From assembly GCF_042219825.1 (NCBI RefSeq), contig NZ_JBHJHQ010000001.1, positions 1-64,000 of the forward strand: 64,000 bases of DNA, read 5' to 3'. The notes under the pieces are model-generated. The model was not told the origin of the DNA and made no database searches. It saw only the letters and a list, made by a program, of their open reading frames with translations. Shown piece after piece: positions 51,852 through 60,445 of the stretch. The DNA comes from JBHJHP01 sp042219825. GTDB taxonomy: Bacteria > Bacteroidota > Bacteroidia > Bacteroidales > UBA5342. Made by a program: the position numbers and the translations under genes. How positions within the stretch are numbered: the stretch's first letter is position 1; every line of letters starts with the position of its first letter.

Positions 51852-53072
51852 ATGCAGATTCCTGTAAAAATATCCACACACAATTTTAAAGCGTTTATCT
51901 GGCATGCCGCATTTCTGGCTTTGGCACAAAGTTTTATGGATGTAGACACTGTTATTCCTGCCATGCTGGTTGAAGCGGGTGGAAATGCTTTTCATATCGG
52001 TTTAATGACAGCTATCTTAATGGGAGGCTCAAGTTTTACACAACTGTTTTTTGCGCCATTTATCAGTAACCGACCGTATAAAAAAGGAATTCTTCTTACA
52101 GGCATAAATGCCAGGGTTCTGGCTTTACTAAGTCTCGGACTGATCCTGTTTTACCTTTCAGGTCAGCATTCCGGCATTATACTGTATCTGATATTTGCAC
52201 TGATATCTTTGTTTGCTCTGGGCGGCGCATTCGCAAATATTGCTTATGTGGACATCATCGGAAAATCGATAAATGCCGAAAAACGCAAGAGGTTCTTTTC
52301 TTTGAGGCAGATCATTATAGGCGTAGCAGTATTAATTTCTGCTTTTGCAGCAAAACAGATTATTGCTTCCAGGGCCTTCCCTGTTAATTATGCGTATACG
52401 TTTTTAATTGGAGGAGTACTTCTGTTAACTGCATCCGGGGGATTCTGGAACATAAAAGAACACGTCAGTTCGCATATGAAGATCAGTAGCTTAACCGATT
52501 TCTTCAGGGTGATGAAAACTGAGATAAAGCAGAATGAAAAGCTGATATATTTTCTGGGCTTTATTAATACACAGGGAATAGCCATATCCTTTTTGCCATT
52601 TGTTGTATTGTACGCCAAAACTATGTTTAATGCAGGCAGTGCAGATACCGGAAACTTCCTTTTTAATAAGATTATCGGTGTTGTTCTGGTGAGTGTTTTT
52701 GTGCTGATATTTTCGGGAAAAATAAAATACAAGTACATGCTGATCACTAATGTGATCCTGTCCGTTTTGCTGGCTTCGCTTGTCTTGTTTATAAATGACC
52801 TCGTTGCAATCCGGTATCTTTTTATCATCGGAGGAATCATTTTTTCGCTCTACAATATAAGTATGAATGGTGTGCTGCTGGAAGTGTCAGGAAATGAAAA
52901 CAGGGCTTTATATGCAGGTTTTGCAGGTGCCGGAAATATATTGCCGGCTGTTTTCCCGTTGCTTGGTGGTTGGTTGATCCAGAAAATAGGATTCGCTACT
53001 TTCTTTGGATTGTTCATTGTTATCGTAATCAGCTCACTGTACTTTATCCGAAAGATGAATTGTCAAAAGTGA
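51852..53072 (+). CDS. MFS transporter
   Basis: A 406-residue protein counted from the ATG at 51852; an in-frame start at 51780 would add 24 residues and lacks typical MFS start features. About 12 membrane segments are seen. Motif A is poorly conserved (FISNRPYKKGILL between TM2 and TM3). The family is clear but the substrate is not. A small zinc-ribbon gene follows 43 bp downstream on the same strand. Confidence 0.83.
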   Translation: MQIPVKISTHNFKAFIWHAAFLALAQSFMDVDTVIPAMLVEAGGNAFHIGLMTAILMGGSSFTQLFFAPFISNRPYKKGILLTGINARVLALLSLGLILFYLSGQHSGIILYLIFALISLFALGGAFANIAYVDIIGKSINAEKRKRFFSLRQIIIGVAVLISAFAAKQIIASRAFPVNYAYTFLIGGVLLLTASGGFWNIKEHVSSHMKISSLTDFFRVMKTEIKQNEKLIYFLGFINTQGIAISFLPFVVLYAKTMFNAGSADTGNFLFNKIIGVVLVSVFVLIFSGKIKYKYMLITNVILSVLLASLVLFINDLVAIRYLFIIGGIIFSLYNISMNGVLLEVSGNENRALYAGFAGAGNILPAVFPLLGGWLIQKIGFATFFGLFIVIVISSLYFIRKMNCQK

Positions 53073-53115
53073 TTTGTTTGTTATCTTTATCTCTCAGAAA
53101 CAAAATGCAAATGAT

Positions 53116-53418
53116 ATGAAAAATTGCCCCAATTGTAATGCCGAACTGGAAGATAATTTTAACCTGTGCTGGAACTGCAATTACAGTCTGACCGATGAGG
53201 AAATAATACCGGAGGAAGAATTTGATGAAGGTCACAGGAACCTTAATTGCCTGCGCTGTGATGTTAAAATGAAATATTCCGGTGTTTATAAATTTCACGA
53301 AGGATTTAATACCGGAGTCCTTGGGGGTTTGTTTGAACTGTTAGTTAACAAGGAAAGTTTTGAACTTTATCTGTGTCTGAAGTGTGGAAAGGTTGAATTC
53401 TTCAGTCCGTTAATATGA
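53116..53418 (+). CDS. Small zinc-ribbon protein
   Basis: A 100-residue protein counted from the ATG at 53116 (MKNCPNCN). A start at 53074 is possible but unlikely. Two Cys4-type sets are present: CPNC near the N-terminus with CWNC about 17 residues on, then CLRC and CLKC further along. Between them lies an acidic loop (EEEFDEGH). The second half (VYKFHEGFNTG, FELLVNKESFELYLCLKCGKVEFF) resembles ribbon tails that describe metal-binding scaffolds. The gene overlaps the next by 4 bp (ATGA), so the two are translated together. No function is known. Confidence 0.78.
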   Translation: MKNCPNCNAELEDNFNLCWNCNYSLTDEEIIPEEEFDEGHRNLNCLRCDVKMKYSGVYKFHEGFNTGVLGGLFELLVNKESFELYLCLKCGKVEFFSPLI

Positions 53419-54092
53419 AGCCTGATAAACAACAAAGGATTCTTTTAAGGCAGGATTATACTGTTGAGGAACTTAGCTCAAAGATAGACCAGGGCGCAAG
53501 ATTTATAGTTTTTCAATATTGTGTCACTGTATTCTTTGCGGTGGTTTTAAAACGGTTTTCCCCTGCAATTTTGATAGAGGATAGTAAGGAAATGGACCAT
53601 TTCAGACGAAAATATAATCTTCTGTCTGGTATTTTTGGCTGGTGGGGTATACCGTGGGGGCCATTCTGGTCGATGGCCAGTGTGAGAATTAACAGAGAAG
53701 GTGGATTTGATTTGACTGATGATATCATGCTGAATATTACTGAAGAGGGTCTGATAAAGCGCGAAGTAGATTATGTTAAGACGCAAAATCTTTATATAAA
53801 ACCTGACAAATGGGATATAAAATCCATAAGAAAAGCTTTTGAAAGACCTTTCAGGAGAGATGTAATTGTGAACGAAATTTATGCCGGTTTGTACATAAAT
53901 GTCGAAGAGGATGAGAATCCCTATCTGGTTATTGGTTTATCGGTAAAAAGGGACTTTGAAAGATATAAAGAAAGGGCACTTGAAGCTTTGTATACAGAGT
54001 TTAGAAAATTTGCCCGGTTTGACTTTGTGGATCTTGATGATGGTTCAAATCTCTCAACCTTCCTTAAAAGTCAGGGCGAGAGAATAAAATAG
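53415..54092 (+). CDS. Protein of unknown function, coupled to the zinc-ribbon protein
   Basis: A 225-residue protein I do not recognise. A hydrophobic stretch (about 29-45, ARFIVFQYCVTVFFAVVLK) and an aromatic region (LLSGIFGWWGIPWGPFWSMASV, about 69-90) may touch the membrane. The remainder is charged and alpha/beta-like. It is coupled to the zinc-ribbon gene by a 4-bp overlap and converges on mnmE (12 bp apart). The coupling suggests that the two proteins form a complex. Confidence 0.7.
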   Translation: MKPDKQQRILLRQDYTVEELSSKIDQGARFIVFQYCVTVFFAVVLKRFSPAILIEDSKEMDHFRRKYNLLSGIFGWWGIPWGPFWSMASVRINREGGFDLTDDIMLNITEEGLIKREVDYVKTQNLYIKPDKWDIKSIRKAFERPFRRDVIVNEIYAGLYINVEEDENPYLVIGLSVKRDFERYKERALEALYTEFRKFARFDFVDLDDGSNLSTFLKSQGERIK

Positions 54093-54103
54093 CTCCAGCA
54101 GTT

Positions 54104-55504
54104 TTACTTCCCGATACAAAAATGCGCAAAGATATATCCCAGCATGTCGTCGGTTGATATTTGCCCGGTTATTTCACCTAAGTAATGCATGCATTCCCTT
54201 ATGTCCTGTGCAAGAAAGTCGCCGGAAATGCCTGAATCCAAACCGTCTTCTACGCGCTTAATAGCCTTAAGCGATTTTTTCAGAATTTCGTAATGGCGCA
54301 GGTTGGTTACTATTAATTCGTTCGAGTCAATTTTTTCCAGGGAGACCGTTTCCAGCAAAAGCTTTTCCAGTTTATCGATATTGGTTTTATACTTGGCTGA
54401 TATAAGTACAATTTCCTCATTATCAATTAATCGCAGATCATGCATCAGGGACCGCATCTCTTCTGAAGAAACAGCATCAATTTTATTTCCTATAATGATC
54501 AGCCGCTGGTGTGTAATCTTTTCGCGTACCTTATGCAGCATTTCTTCAATGCGGGACAGTCTTTGTCGTGAATCGATGAGTAACAGTACTATCTGAGCTT
54601 GTTCCAGTTTCCGGAATGTTCTTTCTATTCCCAGATTTTCAATGGTGTCTTCTGTATGGCGGATTCCGGCTGTATCGATAAACCTGAACTGCACTCCTTT
54701 TATATTTGCCAAATCTTCAATCACATCTCTGGTGGTGCCATGAATTTCAGAAACGATGGCTTTTTCTTCATTCAGAATAGTGTTCAGAAGTGTCGATTTC
54801 CCAACATTAGTTTCACCAACAATGGCAACCGGAATACCGTTTTTAATGGCATTTCCTAACTGAAAACTGTCAGCCAGACCTTTGATGTGGTTTCTGATGA
54901 CTTCGGCCAGGTTTCTTAATTCTGTCCGGTCTGCAAATTCAACATCTTCCTCTGCAAAATCAAGTTCAAGTTCCACCAATGAACCAAACTTGAGTAATTC
55001 GTTTCTCAGTTTGGTCAACTCCTCTGCAAATCCACCTCGCATCTGATGCATCGCCAGCTTATGTGCAGCTCTTGAGGATGAAGCAATAAGATCGGCTACT
55101 GCCTCTGCCTGCGAAAGGTCCATTTTCCCATTCATGAAAGCCCGCTGTGTAAATTCTCCGGGACGAGCCATTTCAGCTCCGTTCTTCAGAAGTAATTCAA
55201 GAATTTGTTGTTGTATATAAAGTGACCCGTGACAGGAAATTTCAATACTGTCTTCTCCGGTATATGACGTAGGACTTTTAAATACAGATACAAGTACCTC
55301 GTCAGTAATAACTCCCTTTTCTGTTATGATATCACCAAAATGAATGGTTGCATGTTTTTGATCCGATACAGATTTCCCCGAAGCACTTTTAAATATTTTA
55401 TCTGTGATTGAAAAAGCTTCTTTCCCCGAAATTCTAATGGTTGCAATGGCTCCGCTGCCATGAGCAGTGGCTATAGCACATATGGTGGTGTCAAACAGCT
55501 GCAT
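54104..55504 (-). CDS. mnmE: tRNA modification GTPase MnmE
   Basis: A 466-residue GTPase. With MnmG it makes the cmnm5 modification on wobble uridine of tRNA. The ATG at 55504 gives the standard N-terminus (MQLFDTTICAIATAHGSGAIATIRISG), and a -7 promoter box lies between it and an upstream in-frame start at 55630, which settles the choice. The G domain has GETNVGKST, DTAG and NKID, and the chain ends in CIGK, the family C-terminus with the catalytic Cys. It stands alone. Confidence 0.97.
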   Translation of the reverse strand: MQLFDTTICAIATAHGSGAIATIRISGKEAFSITDKIFKSASGKSVSDQKHATIHFGDIITEKGVITDEVLVSVFKSPTSYTGEDSIEISCHGSLYIQQQILELLLKNGAEMARPGEFTQRAFMNGKMDLSQAEAVADLIASSSRAAHKLAMHQMRGGFAEELTKLRNELLKFGSLVELELDFAEEDVEFADRTELRNLAEVIRNHIKGLADSFQLGNAIKNGIPVAIVGETNVGKSTLLNTILNEEKAIVSEIHGTTRDVIEDLANIKGVQFRFIDTAGIRHTEDTIENLGIERTFRKLEQAQIVLLLIDSRQRLSRIEEMLHKVREKITHQRLIIIGNKIDAVSSEEMRSLMHDLRLIDNEEIVLISAKYKTNIDKLEKLLLETVSLEKIDSNELIVTNLRHYEILKKSLKAIKRVEDGLDSGISGDFLAQDIRECMHYLGEITGQISTDDMLGYIFAHFCIGK

Positions 55505-55517
55505 CTTCCTTTTTTTA

Positions 55518-55525
55518 CAAAAATA
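55518..55525 (-). promoter_or_regulatory. -7 element (TATTTTTG) for mnmE
   Basis: It matches TAnnTTTG, 14 bp before the ATG, with AGGAAG as a plausible ribosome site between them. The transcript leader would be very short. Confidence 0.5.
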
Positions 55526-55639
55526 ATCATTCTCAACCGTAATGTAATAATCTTTATTTGTTGGATTAGAAAGCCGGATTAAAGCTTGTTTTGAGTTTAA
55601 TTTATAGTTAATTATCTGATGCGGAAACACTTGTATTCA

Positions 55640-55913
55640 TTCTTTTGATTTCAAAATGTTAATATATTCTGTTTTGTTTTTTATATTTAACAAAATATTA
55701 ATCATATCTAAGGCTTAATATTAACATTTAATGAAGGGTTATGATTAATTGTTAAGTGGATAAATATTTTTTTAGTCTGCGAAATATATTTTGAAATATG
55801 TGATATTTAATTTATTTATCAATAAATGAGTATGTTATGATTTTATTGTGTATTTAATATTGTGTTATTGTAAATAAAAAATACATTATAAGTTAATAAA
55901 ACGTTAAAAATAT
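55640..55913. other. AT-rich gene-free region upstream of the sorting-domain-like pair
   Basis: About 270 nt, very AT-rich, with no open frame and no decayed cargo domain that I can read. It matters because the genes that follow look like C-terminal domains without a body. Confidence 0.4.
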
Positions 55914-55944
55914 TTTGAAATAAATAAAATATAACATATCTTTG
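55914..55944 (+). promoter_or_regulatory. Two-box Bacteroidota promoter for the sorting-domain-like genes
   Basis: TTTG (55914-55917), exactly 19 bp, then TATCTTTG (55937-55944) match both boxes at all fixed positions, the best promoter match in the window. The first start codon is 33 bp downstream. Confidence 0.75.
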
Positions 55945-55976
55945 ACTTGAAATAATTATTAATCCACCACTCAGAG

Positions 55977-56237
55977 ATGAAAAATGATATTAAAATATAC
56001 CCGGCAATTGCAAGAGCTAACGAAAAGTTATCTTTAGCAGGGAATATTAAATATTTGGTTCATAATATCGATGAATATGGTAATTTAACAAATTGTTTAT
56101 CCGATGAGCCCAGTTCACATCTTCTGAATGTTAATAAACTGAGTGAAGGAGTTTTTTTAGTGAATGTGACAAGTATGATGAGCGTTGTACGCGTAGAGAA
56201 ACCAGATAAATCACAAAGCTATGAACGAAGACGTTAG
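55977..56237 (+). CDS. Free-standing T9SS type A sorting-domain-like protein 1
   Basis: An 86-residue protein that starts directly in a domain like a T9SS type A sorting signal. It runs DIKIYPAIAR..., SGNIKYLVHNIDEYGNL, LNVNKLSEGVFLVNVTS and VRVEK. The usual YPNP is YPAI. There is no signal peptide and no cargo domain. A Lys/Arg tail (ERRR) replaces the normal end. It is 17 bp overlapped with a paralogous gene downstream, with which it shares SGNIKY-VH and TSMM. A perfect promoter stands upstream, so it does not look like debris. Its function and location are unknown. Confidence 0.65.
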   Translation: MKNDIKIYPAIARANEKLSLAGNIKYLVHNIDEYGNLTNCLSDEPSSHLLNVNKLSEGVFLVNVTSMMSVVRVEKPDKSQSYERRR

Positions 56238-56460
56238 TGTATATCCCACCACGACAAAGGGGGAGGTGTCGATTTCATTATCAGGAAATATAAAATATAT
56301 GGTTCACATATATGATATTACAGGAAGCCTTGTAAAATCATTAAGTGATGTTTCGGGGTTTCAGCAATTGTATCTGAATAATCTGCATAGTGGACTGTAT
56401 ATAGTAACCATAACCAGTATGATGGGGGTTAAAAAAGTTGTAAAGGTGATTAAAGAGTGA
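56221..56460 (+). CDS. Free-standing T9SS type A sorting-domain-like protein 2
   Basis: A 79-residue paralogue of the preceding product. It runs NEDVSVYPTTTKGEVSISLSGNIKYMVHIYDITGSL, LNNLHSGLYIVTITSMMG and ends KKVVKVIKE. This end is closer to an authentic T9SS signal than that of protein 1. No signal peptide or cargo is present. The start overlaps the end of gene 1 by 17 bp, which suggests coupled translation. The DNA of the two copies is still alike around SGNIKY, so they arose by tandem duplication. A terminator follows. Confidence 0.68.
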   Translation: MNEDVSVYPTTTKGEVSISLSGNIKYMVHIYDITGSLVKSLSDVSGFQQLYLNNLHSGLYIVTITSMMGVKKVVKVIKE

Positions 56461-56491
56461 TTAACGTAGAAAGGTTTTTAATTAGTGATTG

Positions 56492-56520
56492 AAAGGCTCT
56501 GCATTCGCAGGGCCTTTATT
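56492..56520 (+). terminator. Intrinsic terminator after the sorting-domain-like genes
   Basis: AAAGGC-T-CTGC pairs with GCAG-G-GCCTTT (one T-G pair) across ATTC. It is followed by TTATTATTAT, a weak T-run. Confidence 0.65.
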
Positions 56521-56651
56521 ATTATATAGCGTTGTTGATCTTTTGCATCGGTTCTCAGCTATGGGTAACAGGCTTTGGTTTCTATTTAAAGTCTTCTTAT
56601 GTGAAGGATTATTATAATCTGTTATGCTTCGTCTATTTGCTAAAGATTCAT

Positions 56652-56659
56652 TAATTTTG
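56652..56659 (+). promoter_or_regulatory. -7 element (TAATTTTG) for leuS
   Basis: It matches TAnnTTTG, 32 bp before the start codon. There is no -33 TTTG at the right spacing. Confidence 0.45.
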
Positions 56660-56690
56660 CGCACTTTAAATATTTAAGCGCACGAACGTA

Positions 56691-59348
56691 ATGGAATACA
56701 ATTTTACTGAGCTGGAAAAGAAATGGCAGGCATACTGGGAAGAACATAAAACGTTTAAGACACCTGACGATTTTACAAAAGAAAAATACTATATCCTCGA
56801 TATGTTTCCATATCCTTCGGGAGCCGGTTTGCATGTAGGACATCCGGAAGGTTATACTGCCACGGATATCATTTCGCGGTATAAGAGAATGAAAGGATTC
56901 AATGTGTTGCATCCAATGGGGTGGGATGCATTTGGACTACCTGCAGAACAGTATGCCATTCAAACCGGTACGCATCCTTCCATTACGACGCAAAAGAACT
57001 GCGATAATTTTCGCCGTCAGATTAAATCTCTTGGATTAAGTTATGACTGGGACCGTGAGATTAATACCACCGATCCGGCATATTTTAAGTGGACACAATG
57101 GATTTTTATTCAGCTTTACAACACATGGTTTGATGAAGAACAGCAGAAAGGGCGTCCGATATCTGAATTGGAGATCCCGGAAAATGTTAAGAATGAGGGA
57201 GATGAAGCTGTAAAAGCTTATATTTCAGAAAAACGACTGGCATATTATGACAATGCCCAGGTTTGGTATTGTAACCATTGTAAGACTGTTTGTGCCAACG
57301 AGGAAGTTTTAAATGACGGGTCGCATGAAAAATGCGGAACCAAAGAGGTCGTGCGTAAAAACTTAAAACAATGGATGTTGCGTATTCCGCATTATGCCGA
57401 ACGCCTGCTCCAAGGGCTTGAGCAACTGGACTGGCCGGAAGGTGTAAAGGACATGCAGAAAAACTGGATTGGGAAATCGCTGGGGGCTGAAGTTGATTTT
57501 CAGCTGGATGGCATGGAGAATAAACTCAGGGTTTACACTACTCGTCCTGATACACTGTTTGGAGCCACTTATATGGTTGTGGCGCCTGAATACGAATTGT
57601 TGGATAAGATTACGATTGCTGATCAAAAAGAGGCTGTTGAGGCATACGTGAAAGCGGCGGCGTTGAAATCGGATCTTGACAGAACAGAACTGGCAAAGGA
57701 GAAAACCGGTGTATTTACCGGAAGGTATGCCATTAATCCGGTTAACGGTAAAAGTATTCCTGTTTGGGTGGCCGATTATGTGTTGATGGGATACGGAACC
57801 GGTGCTATTATGGCTGTTCCGGCGCATGATACCCGTGATTTTGAATTTGCAAAGAAATTTGATATTCCTGTTGTTTGTATCCTGGATCCGGGAGAAGCAG
57901 CTGAGAATCGCGATACTGTTTTGGCAGGTGATGTCTGCTGGACAGAGGATGGCGCTTATATTAATTCGGTAAATGAATCGAATGGATTAAATATTAACGG
58001 TAAGAGCAAAAAAGAAGGTATTAAAACTGTGATTAACTGGCTTGAATCCAAAGGTCTTGGAAAAGGCGCGGTTAATTATAAATTACGCGACTGGCTTTTC
58101 AGCCGTCAAAGATATTGGGGGGAACCATTTCCTGTGATTCACTGGGAAGACGGAGAGGTCTCGGTATTGGAAACGGAACAGCTGCCATTGCAATTGCCAA
58201 AAGTTGAGAAATATCAGCCGGGCGATGGCGGAGAATCTCCGTTGTCAAATGCCGGTGATTGGTTAAATATAACGGATAAAAACGGACGTAAAGGTCGCCG
58301 TGAGACCAATACAATGCCACAATGGGCTGGTTCATGCTGGTATTATCTGCGTTATATTGATCCAAAAAATGAGGAAGCTCCTTTTGATAAGGTGAAAGAA
58401 AACTACTGGATGCCGGTCGATCTGTATGTAGGTGGAGCTGAACATGCAGTTCTGCACTTATTATATAGCCGTTTCTGGCATAAGGTGCTTTTCGATTTGG
58501 GCGTGGTCTCCACAGACGAGCCGTTCAAGAGGCTTTATAACCAGGGAATGATTCTGGCATTTGCGTATGAAACTCAGGCTGGTTCAAAAGTTACCTCAGA
58601 TCTTGTTGAAGAGAAGGATGGTAAGTTTTACCATACTGAAACAGGAGAGGAGCTGAACCAGATTGTGGCAAAAATGTCCAAGTCGCTTAAAAATGTTGTA
58701 AATCCGGACGATGTGGTCCATAATTATGGTGCGGACAGTCTGCGGTTGTACGAAATGTTTATGGGACCACTGGATGCCACAAAGCCATGGTCGGAGCAGG
58801 GCGTTAAAGGTGTGTTTAATTTTTTGGGCAGGGTGCACCGGTTCTTTACTGACCCGGAAAACATCGTTGACGGCGAGGAAGATGCTGAGGTGCTGAAGGG
58901 ATTGCATCAGACCATTAAAAAAGTGGGGTCTGATATTGAGAGTATGAAATTTAATACCGCAATTTCTCAGTTAATGGTTTTCATTAATCTGGCATATAAG
59001 AAAAGGACTGTTACAAAAGAAACGGCGAGGACATTCACTTTGGTGCTGTCGCCGTATGCTCCGCATTTAGCTGAAGAACTGTGGCAGATGTACGGTGGTG
59101 AAGAAACACTGGCTTATGAACCGTGGCCTGAGGTAAACGAAAGTTACCTGGTGGAAAACACATATGAGTATCCTGTGTCATTCAATGGGAAGATGAGGTT
59201 TACCATTGAATTTCCGGTGGATGAAGATAAGATGGTCATGGAAAAAACAGTACTGGAGCATGAGCGGTCACAGAAATGGATTGAAGGGAAGCAAGTGATG
59301 AAAGTGATCGTCGTTCAAAAGAAAATTATCAACGTCGTTGTGAAATAG
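56691..59348 (+). CDS. leuS: Leucyl-tRNA synthetase
   Basis: An 885-residue class I synthetase that charges tRNA-Leu. The HIGH-type motif is HVGH in PYPSGAGLHVGHPEGY (about 38-53), the KMSKS motif is AKMSKSLKN (about 662-670), and the CP1 editing domain (about 225-430) has TRPDTLFGATY and GTGAIMAVPAHDTRDFEFA. The zinc-finger-like insert carries CNHCKTVCANEEV. The length is normal and the C-terminal tRNA-binding domain is complete. It is a single-gene unit between a -7 box and a terminator. Confidence 0.98.
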   Translation: MEYNFTELEKKWQAYWEEHKTFKTPDDFTKEKYYILDMFPYPSGAGLHVGHPEGYTATDIISRYKRMKGFNVLHPMGWDAFGLPAEQYAIQTGTHPSITTQKNCDNFRRQIKSLGLSYDWDREINTTDPAYFKWTQWIFIQLYNTWFDEEQQKGRPISELEIPENVKNEGDEAVKAYISEKRLAYYDNAQVWYCNHCKTVCANEEVLNDGSHEKCGTKEVVRKNLKQWMLRIPHYAERLLQGLEQLDWPEGVKDMQKNWIGKSLGAEVDFQLDGMENKLRVYTTRPDTLFGATYMVVAPEYELLDKITIADQKEAVEAYVKAAALKSDLDRTELAKEKTGVFTGRYAINPVNGKSIPVWVADYVLMGYGTGAIMAVPAHDTRDFEFAKKFDIPVVCILDPGEAAENRDTVLAGDVCWTEDGAYINSVNESNGLNINGKSKKEGIKTVINWLESKGLGKGAVNYKLRDWLFSRQRYWGEPFPVIHWEDGEVSVLETEQLPLQLPKVEKYQPGDGGESPLSNAGDWLNITDKNGRKGRRETNTMPQWAGSCWYYLRYIDPKNEEAPFDKVKENYWMPVDLYVGGAEHAVLHLLYSRFWHKVLFDLGVVSTDEPFKRLYNQGMILAFAYETQAGSKVTSDLVEEKDGKFYHTETGEELNQIVAKMSKSLKNVVNPDDVVHNYGADSLRLYEMFMGPLDATKPWSEQGVKGVFNFLGRVHRFFTDPENIVDGEEDAEVLKGLHQTIKKVGSDIESMKFNTAISQLMVFINLAYKKRTVTKETARTFTLVLSPYAPHLAEELWQMYGGEETLAYEPWPEVNESYLVENTYEYPVSFNGKMRFTIEFPVDEDKMVMEKTVLEHERSQKWIEGKQVMKVIVVQKKIINVVVK

Positions 59349-59355
59349 AGAAGAT

Positions 59356-59384
59356 AAGCCCAATTGTTAAAATTGGGCTTTTTT
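59356..59384 (+). terminator. Intrinsic terminator after leuS
   Basis: AAGCCCAATT pairs exactly with AATTGGGCTT across GTTAA, followed by a T-run. Confidence 0.88.
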
Positions 59385-59428
59385 AATAATTATTTAATAT
59401 AATATTCAGATGGTGTCGTTTATTTCTA

Positions 59429-59436
59429 TAAATTTG
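59429..59436 (+). promoter_or_regulatory. -7 element (TAAATTTG) for the transglycosylase-uvrA operon
   Basis: It matches TAnnTTTG, 34 bp before the transglycosylase start. No -33 TTTG is seen. Confidence 0.45.
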
Positions 59437-59470
59437 TACGAAGCATAGTTGTATTAAACGTTTTGGGGAT

Positions 59471-60445
59471 ATGAAGAAGAGAATTTGGACACTGTTTGCA
59501 ATCATTAATATTATAGTAGTATATCTTGTTGTTACTTCATGGGTAAAGAGTGAAGAGAACGATCCTGAAACCGCTACAGCACAGGTTATGCCATATCAGA
59601 TCAAAGGAATTGATATTCCCGATGAGATGACTTTTGCCGGTGAGGAAGTCCCGATTAACAGGATTGATATACGTGAACGTCTGGATCGTGAATTGTTAAG
59701 TAATTCTTACTTTCATTCCAATACTTTGCTTTTAATTAAACGGGCGAACAGATATTTCCCTATGATGGATACTATTCTGAGAAGTGAAGGTGTACCTGAA
59801 GATTTTAAATATCTGGCGCTTATTGAGAGTTCTCTTGATCCCAGAGCAATTTCTCCTGCTGGTGCAGTTGGTATCTGGCAATTTATGAAATCAACCGGTA
59901 AGGATTTTGGGCTGGAGGTAGATAATGAAATCGATGAACGGTATCACATTGAAAAAAGTACCCGTGCGGCATGTGAATACTTTAAAAAGGCATACGGGAG
60001 ATACGGTTCGTGGACATTGGTGGCTGCGTCATATAATATAGGGCAACGCAGGATTTCTGAGGAACTGAGCCGCCAGAAAGTAGATAATTATTACGATTTG
60101 CTTTTGGTGGACGAAACCAGCCGGTATGTGTTCAGAATACTTGCGCTTAAGGAAATTTTTAAAGATCCGGTTTCGTACGGATTTAATCTGAAAAAAGAAG
60201 ATTTATACCCTATAGTTAAAATGAGAAAGGTGGTGTTGAATTCATCCGTTTCTGATTTTGGTCTGTTCGCTCAGGAGCACGATATCTCCTACGGAATACT
60301 TAAGGAATTCAATCCATGGTTGCGAGACAGTTTTCTGACCAACAGTCAAAATAAGACCTACGTCATTGATATTCCCGTTAAATCTTACCTCACGTTTAAC
60401 AAGCGACATATAGATGTATACCAGCAAAATTGGGTCGTTAGATAA
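59471..60445 (+). CDS. Lytic transglycosylase (SLT domain)
   Basis: A 324-residue periplasmic or membrane-anchored murein enzyme. One N-terminal membrane segment (about 8-24) is followed by an SLT domain (about 95-220). The catalytic Glu lies in ALIESSLDPRAISPAGAVGIWQFM, and AASYNIGQRRI follows. It cuts glycan strands of peptidoglycan to anhydro-muropeptides. No LysM repeats are present, though the C-terminal part (VKMRKVVLNSSVSDFG and after) is like the linker that precedes LysM in MltD. It abuts uvrA with no gap. Confidence 0.92.
   Translation: MKKRIWTLFAIINIIVVYLVVTSWVKSEENDPETATAQVMPYQIKGIDIPDEMTFAGEEVPINRIDIRERLDRELLSNSYFHSNTLLLIKRANRYFPMMDTILRSEGVPEDFKYLALIESSLDPRAISPAGAVGIWQFMKSTGKDFGLEVDNEIDERYHIEKSTRAACEYFKKAYGRYGSWTLVAASYNIGQRRISEELSRQKVDNYYDLLLVDETSRYVFRILALKEIFKDPVSYGFNLKKEDLYPIVKMRKVVLNSSVSDFGLFAQEHDISYGILKEFNPWLRDSFLTNSQNKTYVIDIPVKSYLTFNKRHIDVYQQNWVVR

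Noticed and set aside
55977..56460. One sorting-domain gene split by a frameshift
   Set aside because: Each frame encodes its own complete copy of the same domain with its own start codon, so duplication explains the pair better.
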